From Selaginella moellendorffii (Eukaryota; Streptophyta; Lycopodiopsida; Selaginellales; Selaginellaceae), in contig NW_003314375.1 in NCBI RefSeq assembly GCF_000143415.4, positions 328,655 to 392,654 of the forward strand: DNA of 64,000 bases, given 5' to 3'. The notes beneath the pieces were generated by a model. The model searched no databases, was not told the origin of the DNA, and saw only the letters and a program-made list of their open reading frames with translations. Below, in pieces: positions 33,101 through 43,084 of this stretch. The position numbers and the translations under genes are program-made. Position 1 is the stretch's first letter. Each line of letters begins with the position of its first letter.

Positions 33101-34864
33101 ATGGCTGCTGCTGCTGACCCGTTGCCGCCGCCCCCTGCCGCTGAAGAGGAGGAGGAGGAGGAGCAGCAGCAGGAAGAGGGCGCTCCTTACAGTCCAGCCC
33201 TGACCGTGGAGTCGGACATCGACTACGCCGCGGCCGATGTTCAAGAGATTGCGGCGCTGTCGCCGCCCCCGTCGCCTGAGCCACCCGATGACTCCACTAC
33301 CATCGCGTTCAGCATGCCCACGCCGGCGGTGGTGGAGGACAGGTCCAGGAAGAAGAGCCTCGAGGAGAGTGGCGAAGAGTTGCTTGCCCCGCCCTGGAGC
33401 CGCAGCCGCTGCATCAACAGGGCAAGCTCCAGGCAACCCACAAGCCCAGGCCCGAGCGGGGTAACTTTCCTTCACATTGAATTGGCAATGGACACTGATG
33501 CATCCTCGCTTTGCAGCCTCGGCTTGAGAGTTATCCTTCTTTCCTCAACTCGAGGTGCGTACGCACACATGTCTTGTATCAACTGTGGCTTGAGCTACAT
33601 TACCTTTGCAGGCGATCGGTCGACATGAGCACTTGCTCCTCCCCAAACGTGTTTAGAACGCTCCAGAAAAGCCCGAGTAGGAGAGCGAATCTTGAGGAGA
33701 CGTATCCGGCACTGGATCCCAAGGTTCCACTCTCAACATCCCCCTCGTATGTACAGTGGGGTGTCGGCGGTGGTGCACGGTACCTGAAGTTGTGGTGCTC
33801 AGTGTAGGTTGTTGACACCATCAAGGAGCTGGACGAGCTCAGGAGGACATGCGAGAAGAAAGGCCACTATCTGGAAGCTAATGCTGCGGTCGCAAAGCTG
33901 CAAAAGCTTAAGGTTGTCCAGGGGTCCTCTTTTACCTTTACGATGAGCCAAGCCAACGCTTTGCTCGTTGCTCTAGATGGTCGAAGACGAGAAACGGCGG
34001 GCGACAATGCTTGACAGGCACCTGCGGGAACGGGAGATGGCCAAGAAGGCGTACGTAAGAGAGCTCGAAGAAAGGAACCGGGTACGTGGATAACTTACCG
34101 GAGGTTAACGTTGAAACCTTGCTCCCTTGCTCTCAGCTCTGGGACGACAAGCTTAAAAACTTCCACCGTGAGGTGATGGAACATGCTGGCCAGCTGAAGC
34201 GCCAACACACGGCTGCATTGCAAGCTTTGAGGACCAAACTGAATGCCAAGACGCCCTCCAAGCCCCAGTGGTCCGGCGAGCTCCTACGGCTGCGCAAGGT
34301 CCAGGTATCGTGGATTTGCCTCGAGCCCAAGGCACGTACATCTGAAGTACCAATATATCCGATGCAGGAATGCCTGGGTAAGCAAGGCAAGTACATGGAC
34401 GCGCAGGAGCTGAAGCGGCAGGCCGACCAGATGGAGCAGGCAGAGCTGCAGGCGACGCTGCAATCGTTTCAGAACGAAGTAGGCGCCAAAGAGAACGCGT
34501 TGCGGTCCAAGCAGCACGTTGAGCTCGAGGTTTTGCTCCAGCGAGCAGCGCAAGCTCGGGACGATCTCCAGCGAAACAGAGAGCAGGACCTGGAGCGATG
34601 CCACCAGGTGCGTGCGTGCTCCGGCGACGCTGATGATGATAGTGCTGATGATGATGGGTGCAGAGGCATAAGAACGTGGTGCGGGAGCTCAAGGTGATCC
34701 ACTCGCAGGAGATTTTCCGGTTTGATCACTACTTGGGCAAGAAGGCTGGAGGCGACGAGAGGAGGCAAAGCGTGCGAAAGAGCGTGTCGGCCAGCAGCCA
34801 CGGGCGACCGCAGCTGGGAGGCGAGGAGGATACGTCCACACACTATTACGCCTCGGACATATGA
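33101..34864 (+). CDS. Coiled-coil protein, possibly flagellum/centriole related
   Basis: Multi-exon gene. The N-terminus is low-complexity and acidic (a run of Glu and Gln after PLPPPPAA), then Pro/Ser-rich with basic patches (RSRCINRASSRQPTSPGPSG). From about residue 170 it is long charged coiled coil: VDTIKELDELRRTCEKKGHY, LEANAAVAKLQKLKMVEDEK, and the repeated Glu/Gln/Arg helices QADQMEQAELQATLQSFQNE. The C-terminus RRQSVRKSVSASSHGRP is basic. I do not recognise a named family. The heptad-rich character and the 'EKKGxYLEA' motif recall ciliary or basal-body coiled-coil proteins, and lycophytes make flagellate sperm, but this is inference only. Confidence 0.6.
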
Positions 34865-34922
34865 TTTGTATGTAGACTCGATCGCTAGGGCTCGCTTTGC
34901 TGGGCTTTTGTGGCGGATCCAA

Positions 34923-35568
34923 ATGGCAACGACCGCCTGCTTCGTCATCGTGGGTCGCAACAACAGTCCCATCTACGAGACGGAGCTGGGAAATGCCCCC
35001 AAGGTACACAAGGCGCAAATGGCTGGGAAATGGAAGCGTGCTTGCTTGGGTATTGACAGAGGGACGAGGCGATGCACCAGCATCAGTTCGTGCTGCACGC
35101 GGCGCTGGACGTGGTGGAGGATGTGGCATGGACCGTCAACTCCATGTAAGTCCCCACATCTTGGTTGCTGATTGTTCATGAGCACACACAATGAACGGGC
35201 CAGGTTCATGAAAGGAGTGGACAAATTCAACGAGCTCCTCGTCTCGGTCTACATGACTGCTGGCCATATCCTTTAGACAGCCTCGCCTTTGATGATATGC
35301 CCCTTGACTCTCCTCTCCCTCCCGCACGCACGCGGCTCATGCTGCTGCACGACTCCCGCAGCGAGGACAGCATCAAAAGCTTCTTCCAGGAAGTGCACGA
35401 GCTCTACATCAAGGTGCCGCTTCCAACGCCTCTGTCGCCAAGTTTCTTTCCTCTTGTTTTTGGTTTGCGCAGATCCTTCTCAACCCGCTCTACGTGCCTG
35501 GATCCCGGATCACGTCCGCTCAGTTCGACACCAGGGTGCGAGCACTTGCGCGCAAGTACCTGCTGTGA
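34923..35568 (+). CDS. TRAPPC2: TRAPPC2/sedlin, TRAPP vesicle-tethering subunit
   Basis: Small longin-fold subunit of the TRAPP complexes that act as Rab guanine exchange and tethering factors at ER/Golgi. A few exons encode about 140 residues. Conserved stretches: TACFVIVGRNNSPIYETELG, QHQFVLHAALDVVEDVAWTV, FNELLVSVYMTAGHTRLMLL, SIKSFFQEVHELYIKILLNP and the end SAQFDTRVRALARKYL-L. The start is the first ATG in frame with the longin strand. The stop lies 112 bp before the APC6 ATG. Confidence 0.9.
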
Positions 35569-35655
35569 TCTCTCCATGTGTTGTGGACCGGGAATTTTAA
35601 CTTGAGTGCTTCCTCCTGCCTCTCTCTCTCTCTCTCTCTCTCTCTCGCTTCCTTC

Positions 35656-35664
35656 CTAGGGTTT
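35656..35664 (-). promoter_or_regulatory. Telo-box upstream of APC6
   Basis: CTAGGGTTT (reverse complement AAACCCTAG) ends 16 nt before the ATG at 35681 and directly follows a CT microsatellite at about 35620-35646. Confidence 0.4.
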
Positions 35665-35680
35665 AAGGTGAGCGAGCGCG

Positions 35681-38047
35681 ATGGAGAACAAGCTGCGGGC
35701 GATGGTGAGGGACTGCTTGGACAAGCATCTCCATGCGTCTGCCATCTTCCTGGCTGACAAGCTGGTGACGGTGGGAGGCACGGAAGAGGATGTGCATTTG
35801 CACGCACAGGCACTCTTCCAGGGCAGACAGTTTCGAAGGGCGCTGCATCTGCTTCGCACTCACGGCCTCCTCCACCTCCACCCTCGCTACCGCTACCTCG
35901 CCGCAAAGTGTTTGGTCTCTTGTCTCACACTCGTTTGGCTCGCTGACTCTGGCACTCTCACCCGGCAGGAAGAGATCAAGGAATGGGACGAGTGCCTCTC
36001 GGTACTGGGCGACTACGAGGTTGACCAGCATGGAAACTACCCCATGAAGGACGACATTGATCCAGAGTCGGGCCACCAAGCAGGCATCAATGTTGGCCCC
36101 TCGTGTTGGTATACTAGCAACTCATGTCCTCGCTCGTTTTTTTTTTTCCCAGATCGCTGCCGCGCTGTGTCTGCTGCGAGGGCGCGCATGCGAAGCTTTG
36201 GAAAACAGGACCAGAGCTCTCTGCTGGTAACTTTTGCAATCAGCTCGCTGCTTGACAGTACTAATCTTACGTTCAGGTACAAGGCGTCCCTTAGAGTAGA
36301 CCCATACTGTTACGAGGTAAGGCAGAATCGTGTTTTGGAACCAGGTGCTGACCAGCATGCTCTAGGCGTACGAGCACATCGTAGACAACCACATGCTCTC
36401 CAGCGAGAAAGGTTGCTTGCCACCCGGTTAGGATGCTTCTCACTTCCTGACGCATTTCCTCGTTTCAGAAGTAGCCTTCCTGTCGTCTCTCAAGTTCGAT
36501 GCAGACGATCGCTGGCTCTCACTGCTTTATTCTTGTCAAGCCAAGAAATATGGACAGATAAGTGCGCTCGAGTCCAAGCTTTCTGAACTGGAAAGGGAAC
36601 CACAGAAACACAGCAACGTGGGCCTGTCGTTGAAGGATAACAACGACGTCTTGGCATGCAGAGCAGACTACCTCTATCATCGAGGAGAGTTTCAATTGTG
36701 CTACGACATTACAAAGACGTAAGCTCCCGCATTGTCAGTCTAATGTCATTTGGCGCTTTCATCTAGGCTGCTCGAAAAGGATCCTTACCATCTCAAGTGT
36801 ATGCCGTTACATCTAGGTGCCGCACTAGAGCTTGGGCGCAAGAACGAGCTGTTTTTAAGAGCACACAATCTCGTCCAAGAGTATTCTCAAAGGTACTTAC
36901 CACCTGTCAAAGTTTGTATGCCTCACTCAAAACTTTGCTGCAGGCCCATTGCTTGGTTCGCCGTGGGATGCTACTACTATTGCATCCGGCAATTTGATCA
37001 CGCCCGCCGCTACTTCTGGTAGGCATCTCCTGATTGTAGGCATCTCCCAAGTGTTTTCTGACTGGCCACACCAGCAAGGCAACGACGTTGGACGGGGCAT
37101 TTTATCCTGCATGGCTGGGTTTTGGCAATGCGTATGCAGCCCAGGACGAAAGTGACCAGGCTATGGCTGCATACAGAACCGCTGCGCGTCTTTTCTCCGG
37201 GTAAGGGGAGGTTGGAACTTGGCGCGCTCTGAATGTTTTATGCTGTTAATGCAGTTGCCACATGCCCGCTTTGTGCATCGGCATGGAGTATCTAAGAACA
37301 AACAACCTCAACCTTGCCGAGCAGGTTTGCATGATCATCGCCATCGTCCTTGTCAGCATTCTCGTTTGCGCAGTTCTTTATGCAGGCCAAAGGGATCTGT
37401 CCAACCGATCCTCTCGTGTACAACGAGCTCGGTGTCATGGCTTACCGCAACAGGGAGTAGGCATACCGTTTAATGCGGACTGGCCGGGGTTTTTAAAAGT
37501 CTTGTTTGCCGCAGGTACGAAGAAGCAGCTCGGTGGCTACGCAAGGCCTTGGTTCTTGTCCAAGAGACGAGGAATAGCCTGACCTTGTGTTGGGAGCCTA
37601 CTGTTGTCAACCTGGCGCATACCTTGCGTAAACTCAAGTAAGCGTGTGCTTCTTGGTCTCGTCGTGACGAGCTCTAATGTGTGCCACCAGACTATATCCG
37701 GAGGCGATATCAATGTACGAGAAAGCCTTGGCTCTTTGCCCTCGTGGAGCTACGACATATGCAGCGCTGGGCTTCACCCATCACCTTCAGGTGCCTCTCT
37801 CTGTGCTCTTGACACCACGCCGCTTCTAACGCTTTGCCTCCTAACGTAGGGAAGCACTGGTATCGCCATCGACTTTTATCACAAGGTTTTTCTCGTGAGA
37901 TGCTTGTTTGCCTGTTTTCTCACTTGTGCGCTGCAGGCGCTGGGCTTGAAACCCGATGATACTTTCACGGCAGAGATGCTCACTGCAGCCCTGACTGAAG
38001 AATGCCTACGGCCCAGCTTTGCCAAAGAGCTCACGGCCCTTCACTAA
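35681..38047 (+). CDS. APC6: APC6/CDC16, anaphase-promoting complex TPR subunit
   Basis: Scaffold subunit of the APC/C ubiquitin ligase that drives cell-cycle exit. Many exons with short introns. The protein is built of TPR repeats: early HASAIFLADKLVTVGG and RYRYLAAKCLEEIKEWDECL, middle ADYLYHRGEFQLCYDITKTL and PIAWFAVGCYYYCIRQFDHA, FYPAWLGFGNAYAAQDESDQ, then CPTDPLVYNELGVMAYRNRE, YPEAISMYEKALALCPRGAT and TYAALGFTHHLQGSTGIAID. This order and the typical plant wording match CDC16. The C-terminus ends FAKELTALH. It looks complete. Confidence 0.92.
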
Positions 38048-38125
38048 ACAAACAGTGTAATCTCAAACATCTGTAACAGAAGGAACACATAGGGTTTTGT
38101 TGAGAAAAGATTCTACCCTACGGCG

Positions 38126-38814
38126 ATGGCGATGGCGGTGGCGATGATTGGTGTTCCTTTGCGAGTCCCTTGTGCACCTTGTCCTTCTACCGCTGGCTCG
38201 TCTAGTAAAGCTGTGGCTGCTGTTCCGGCCCGCCGAAGGCCGCGTCTCGCCTCCATTAGAGCCTCCGCTGCTGTGGATACCTCCAAGGTCTCTGTGTCTG
38301 GAATAGCGGATTAGTCTCCACCTGACTCGGCCGGAAATGCAGGTATCTCCCCAGGCTGACAGAGTGCTCGTTCGATTGGAAGAGCTTCCCGAGGTAAGCA
38401 GGAATTGCTTCCCCTCTCTAGAAATCTGACGGTCTTTTCTTCCTCTAGAAATCTGAAGGTGGAGTGCTTCTTCCTAAGAATGCAGTCAAGTTTGAGCGTT
38501 ATCTCGTTGGGGAGGTAAGTGCACAGTGAGTGGTCTTTGATGCTCTTTGACGGTGGTGGTACATGTGCAGGTGATATCCGTAGGGAAGGATGCTGGATCT
38601 GTTGAGAGAGGCCAGAAGGTACTCAAGAATGATGTTTTGGTTCAAGGTTGACACTTTGTTTGGCAGGTGATGTTCTCTGATATAAATGCTTACGAGGTGG
38701 GAGCTTGGTTTGTGCCTGTGCCTCGACTAATGGTTGGAATTGCAGGTCAACTTTGGCACAAGCGAAAAGCATTGCTTTTGCAAAGTGGGGGACCTGCTTG
38801 CCACAATCAACTAG
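38126..38814 (+). CDS. CPN10: Plastid 10-kDa co-chaperonin (CPN10)
   Basis: Lid of the chloroplast Cpn60 folding chamber. Exon 1 encodes a Ser/Ala/Arg-rich transit peptide (MAMAVAMIGVPLRVPCAPCP, with PARRRPRLASIRASAAV near the cleavage site). The mature part starts VSPQADRVLVRLEELPEKSE, then GGVLLPKNAVKFERYLVGEV, GQKVMFSDINAYEVNFG and the end GDLLATIN. One GroES domain is present, not the double domain of CPN20. Five or six exons. The acceptor region of one intron is tandemly duplicated (38413-38460). The stop is 68 bp from the stop of the convergent TBL gene. Confidence 0.88.
38410..38460 (+). repeat. Duplicated splice acceptor in CPN10 intron
   Basis: The sequence CTCTAGAAATCTGA occurs twice, about 31 nt apart. 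Use of the second copy gives ELPE-KSEGGVLLP as in the family. Use of the first gives KSDGLFFL followed by an in-frame TAG. Confidence 0.6.
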
Positions 38815-38882
38815 GCTAGGTGGGGGAGCCTTTTTTGTGTGTAGTCGACATATCCGATAACCTTGAGCATAAACAAGTGGGT

Positions 38883-40211
38883 TCAGTTTGAGGAGGTAGC
38901 GACTCTGTTGTTCTTGTTGCTGAGCAGGGTGGCGTAGAGAAGTTGGTTCCATGTGTCTGGCACGCCGGGGAGGCACCAGTGGCTACAGTCGAGAGGGGGC
39001 TGTCCTGGGCTCCAGCGGCCAACGTGAGCATCGCTTCTCGAGTGGGACAATGTGGTGATGTTGAGGACTTCCACGCTCTTGTTCATGCCCTGGACAACTC
39101 GATGGAGGATCCGGTTCAATGCCAGCTGCGGGATGCTGCTGGGGGCGGCGAGGCTGCTGGCATTTGGTTGCCTCTGGAAGGAGCATCGCTTCCTCGGCCA
39201 GCTGATGAGTCAAAGGCGTGTGTGTAAGCAAGTAAACACAGGCCAACTAACATACGTACTCCCAGTGCGAAGGCTCGAGGCTCCGGAAGAGAACGCGAGT
39301 CTTGTTGGTGTCGACGAGGCTGTCTACCCAGCGAGCCCATGTGTTGAGTGCTGCTTGATAAGCAGCCTCCAGCTTCATCCCGAGGCGCAGGGTGTTCCCC
39401 ACGTAAAAGTAGCAGCCCCTGCGCAGCGACCAACGTGAATCCTCGAGCAACACGGGTGGGACAAGATACAAACACTTGGCGCGTCTTGGAAGGATTCCAC
39501 CAATGACCAGAGTTGAAGACGAGCACGTCCGCGTCCGCCCAGCGTGTGCGCGACGCTTCCAGCTGGTCGAGGCGCAGGATGGAGCGCACTCTCCTGGGGG
39601 CGTGCTTGGGTGGCGGAGACTCTTGGACCAGGAACGGGGAGCGGTGGTACTCCACGGTCACCTTGTGCATGGCGAAGTGGAACGCCAGGTAGGGCTCACG
39701 CTTGGTGATCGTCCGGTTGTTCACCTCCCACACGGACGACTTGTCGGCGACGGCGGTGAGCAGCATGCAGACGAGAGATTCCCATTGCGTGCGGCCCATG
39801 GAGTCGCCTACGAACGCGATCCGGCGGCCTCGCAGCAGCTGGAGCATACGCGCCGCATTGAAGCTGCGCAGAGCAGACAAGGATTGATGAAGAAAGAGGT
39901 GGGGAAATGATCCGACAAGACCTGGGAATGTGGCATTGTGACGGCTTCCATCTCCACTTGGTGTAGCTGCTGTCGGGCCGCCCGTTGTCCTGGCACCTGA
40001 AGCCTTGCTCCACAAGAGGGCAGTCCGAGGCGCGGTAGAGAGGGTAGGAGCGGTCATACACCCAGCTGCCCGCGGAGATGTCGCATTGCGGCGGGGGCGC
40101 CACATCCAATGGCTGCTGCTGCTGCTGCTGCTGCCACTCTTGGGTGTAGGAGAGCACAAGGGCACAGGCGAGGAGGGGGAGGAGGAGGAGGAGGGGGCCG
40201 GAGGATCCCAT
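38883..40211 (-). CDS. Trichome birefringence-like (TBL, DUF231) wall-polysaccharide acetyltransferase
   Basis: Golgi type II membrane protein that O-acetylates cell-wall polymers. A signal anchor (GPLLLLLPLLACALVLSYTQ) precedes a Gln/Pro-rich stem. The TBL domain follows: CDISAGSWVYDRSYPLY, FRCQDNGRPDSSYTKWRW, the catalytic GDS motif IAFVGDSMGRTQWESLVCML, DVLVFNSGHWW, and near the end the DxxH motif in DCSHWCLPGVPDTWNQLLYA. Several exons; the last intron joins SHWD to WPRKRCSFQ. Specificity (xylan, mannan or pectin) cannot be told. The ATG at 40211 is preferred. Its promoter runs toward the assembly gap, facing the divergent SPL7-like gene. Confidence 0.87.
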
Positions 40212-40286
40212 GCTTGTTACTGGATCCCATCCCAAGCCCAACCTGGTGGTTACCTCAACCCTGGGGGTTTGTGTTATAAACAGTCA

Positions 40287-40591
40287 NNNNNNNNNNNNNN
40301 NNNNNNNNNNNNNNNNNNNNNNNNNNNNNNNNNNNNNNNNNNNNNNNNNNNNNNNNNNNNNNNNNNNNNNNNNNNNNNNNNNNNNNNNNNNNNNNNNNNN
40401 NNNNNNNNNNNNNNNNNNNNNNNNNNNNNNNNNNNNNNNNNNNNNNNNNNNNNNNNNNNNNNNNNNNNNNNNNNNNNNNNNNNNNNNNNNNNNNNNNNNN
40501 NNNNNNNNNNNNNNNNNNNNNNNNNNNNNNNNNNNNNNNNNNNNNNNNNNNNNNNNNNNNNNNNNNNNNNNNNNNNNNNNNNNNNNNNNNN
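40287..40591. other. Assembly gap (305 N)
   Basis: Unknown bases. The gap hides the shared promoter of the TBL and SPL7-like genes and the start of the latter. Any translation through it is meaningless. Confidence 1.
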
Positions 40592-43022
40592 CGGCGGCGG
40601 CGAGATCCGCGGCTGAGCTGCCCCAACTTCCTGGCGGGCCGAGTGCCGTGTGCGTGCTCGGATGAGGAGGACGAGGAGGAAGCGGAGAGGTCCAAGAAGC
40701 GTTCCAAGCTCTCTAGTGCTCGCTGCCAGGTCCCCGCCTGTCACGCAGACCTCACTCCTCTCAAGGGCTACCACCAGCGCCACCGGGTGTGCCTCACCTG
40801 TGCCAATGCTACGTCCGTCTGGGTGCGCGGCCAAGACCAGAGATACTGCCAGCAATGTGGCAAGTAAGTTGACGTGCTGTATACACCCCCCTCTGAGGAC
40901 CTTTTGCTCTCCTCAGGTTTCATCCCCTGGGCGACTTTGACGAGGGCAAGCGGAGCTGCAGGAGGAAGCTCGAGAGGCACAACGACAGGAGGCGGCGCAA
41001 GCTGCCCGAGTCTGGCGACACTAGCGTGGTCAGCGACAAGCATGGCACTGCTCCCAACACCACCACCAACTCAGATGGTATGCACCCCTGTTTACGTTTC
41101 ATGTTGGAGCGGCCGTTAATGCCTTCTCCCTTGCAGTCAGCGACGTCCAGCAGGGCGTGGCAGGAGGAGGAGGAGCTCCCTCCGCGAATGACCTCTACTG
41201 CCTCCGCTCGCATGCCCAGCGCTTGCTACAAGGGAGCAAGCCACCCCACCATGAAGGTGACGACGATTCATTCGGTGTTGACACCAGTGTTGCAAGCGGG
41301 GAGGAGTCACTGCTTGCAATGCTGCTGGAAGAGCAGCAAGAGCAACACAACAACCAATCCATGTCCACGACGTCGGGCTTCCCAAAGCGTACCACCTACA
41401 CCTCACCGGTGAGATCAGACCATGACTTCTCTTAGCTAAATGTGTATGCCCGTCTCGTCTGCAGTGTCCAACAAGGCGGATATCCTTCAAGTTTTATGAC
41501 TGGAACCCCGCCGACTTTCCACGGAGACTTCGAGGACAGGTATTCCCTCGATGCCCTTGAACTCCGTTGGCTCATCCGCGTTTTCTCCTTCGCAGATTAT
41601 GGAGTGGCTAGCCAATATGCCTGTGGAGCTTGAAGGCTACATCCGCTCCGGGTGCACCATCCTCACACTCTTCATCGCCATGCCGCAATCACTCTGGGCC
41701 AAGGTTCGTCTGTGTTGGAGGCTGCCACACTTTCTCGAGACTCTTTATTTTGGATACAGCTGGAGGAAGATTGGAATGACTACCTTGCCAAACTTACCAC
41801 CGGTGCTGAGACTGGCTTTTGGGACAAAGGCTTTGTCTTGGCATTTCTAGGCAACCAAGTTGCATACATTCACAATGGTAGTCAGTAATTATAATCTCGG
41901 CTTCATTCACGTGCTTTCTCACGCTTGCTTGCTTGCACAGGTTCAGTTTCGTCGCCGTCACTTTGTGAAAGAGCAACCAAGAAGTATCCAGTTATTGAAG
42001 CAGTGTTTCCTCTCTGCGTAGAGGCAGGAACTGAGGCGACCGTGACCCTCACGGGGCACAACCTCTTGAAGCTCAACTCGAGGTGAGTGTGGCGGGCGAA
42101 ATCTACTTCCCCCCTAACTAACTGGGCCCTGATAATATGGCAGAGTACTGGTTGCCTCACGGGGAAAGTATCTCCCCTGTTGCATACGCGCTTCCAGCCA
42201 CTTCTACACCAGCATACAGATTGATGTGCTCGTCCCCCAAGGACCGGGAGTTGCCTTCGTTGAGGTACGTCAAGTTCGTTCTGCAGACTTGAGGTGATTT
42301 TGGCACACTTAATGCAGATAGGCTATGATCATGGGATTAGCAACTCCGTCCCGCTTCTTGTAGCAGACAAACAGCTGTGCGAAGAGGTGCAGACGCTGGA
42401 GCGGGATTTGAAAGCTTCAAGCTCTGGCTGCTGCTCGGGGCGAGATGCTTGCAGGCTGGAGACACATGAGGTACTGGTTGACCTTGGTTGGGTGATCAGT
42501 CACACCTCTCGGGCCAAACGGGTTTCTGCTACACCAATGCACGTTTGCCGTCTCCAACGGCTTTTAGTGTTTGCTGTTGAAAGAGGATGGACTGCTGCCA
42601 CAAAGCGAATCTTAGAAGCCGCTCGACAAATGGGACAATCTGATGGAGTTGGTATTGAAAAGGCTCTCCAAGCAGCAGTGGCGCACAACAGGGCAGACAT
42701 TATCAAAGTTCTGCTGCTTTATCAAGGCAAACGAGAAGCATGCCTTGACGAGGTGCGTGTACGTGTGCTTTGTTTATAGCCCTTTTTTAACTTCCTTTGG
42801 TATCAGGGGTTTGCGGACGGGCCTGCTGCTGCTACTCTTGGGAGGCTGTGTAGCACACGCCTGTTGCACTCGAGCAGCCTGAGATACAAGCGAAGAACCA
42901 TTGTCAAAGTGGCAGTGGGACTTGCTGTGGCTTGTGCCGGGATCTGTCTCGTGGTCCAGCATCCTCGTCAAGTGTTCCACATCTCTACGTCACTGCGACG
43001 CTGCCTGTGGTACAAACCATAA
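40592..43022 (+). CDS. SPL7-like SBP-box transcription factor (5' end in gap)
   Basis: Likely counterpart of SPL7/CRR1, the copper-deficiency regulator. The frame is open from the gap edge. The SBP domain lies near the start of the visible part: RCQVPACHADLTPLKGYHQR, HRVCLTCANATSVWVRGQDQ, RYCQQCGKFHPLGDFDEGKR, SCRRKLERHNDRRRRK (two zinc sites and overlapping nuclear signal). The CHADLTPLKGYHQRHRVCL wording is nearer to SPL7 than to other SPLs. Later regions: RRISFKFYDWNPADFPRRLR, WLANMPVELEGYIRSGC, an IPT-like part, an ankyrin-like IEKALQAAVAHNRADIIKVL, and a C-terminal hydrophobic segment (VKVAVGLAVACAGICLVV) that could anchor it to a membrane. The stop is 62 bp from the phytochrome stop. 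Confidence 0.87.
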
Positions 43023-43084
43023 GGCTGACAGCTGGAGTTTACATGTACTGAAGCACAATTTGGGCAAAAACTAATTTACAAGAG

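Noticed and set aside
40287-40591. Open frames running through the N run
   Set aside because: They are artefacts of unknown bases.
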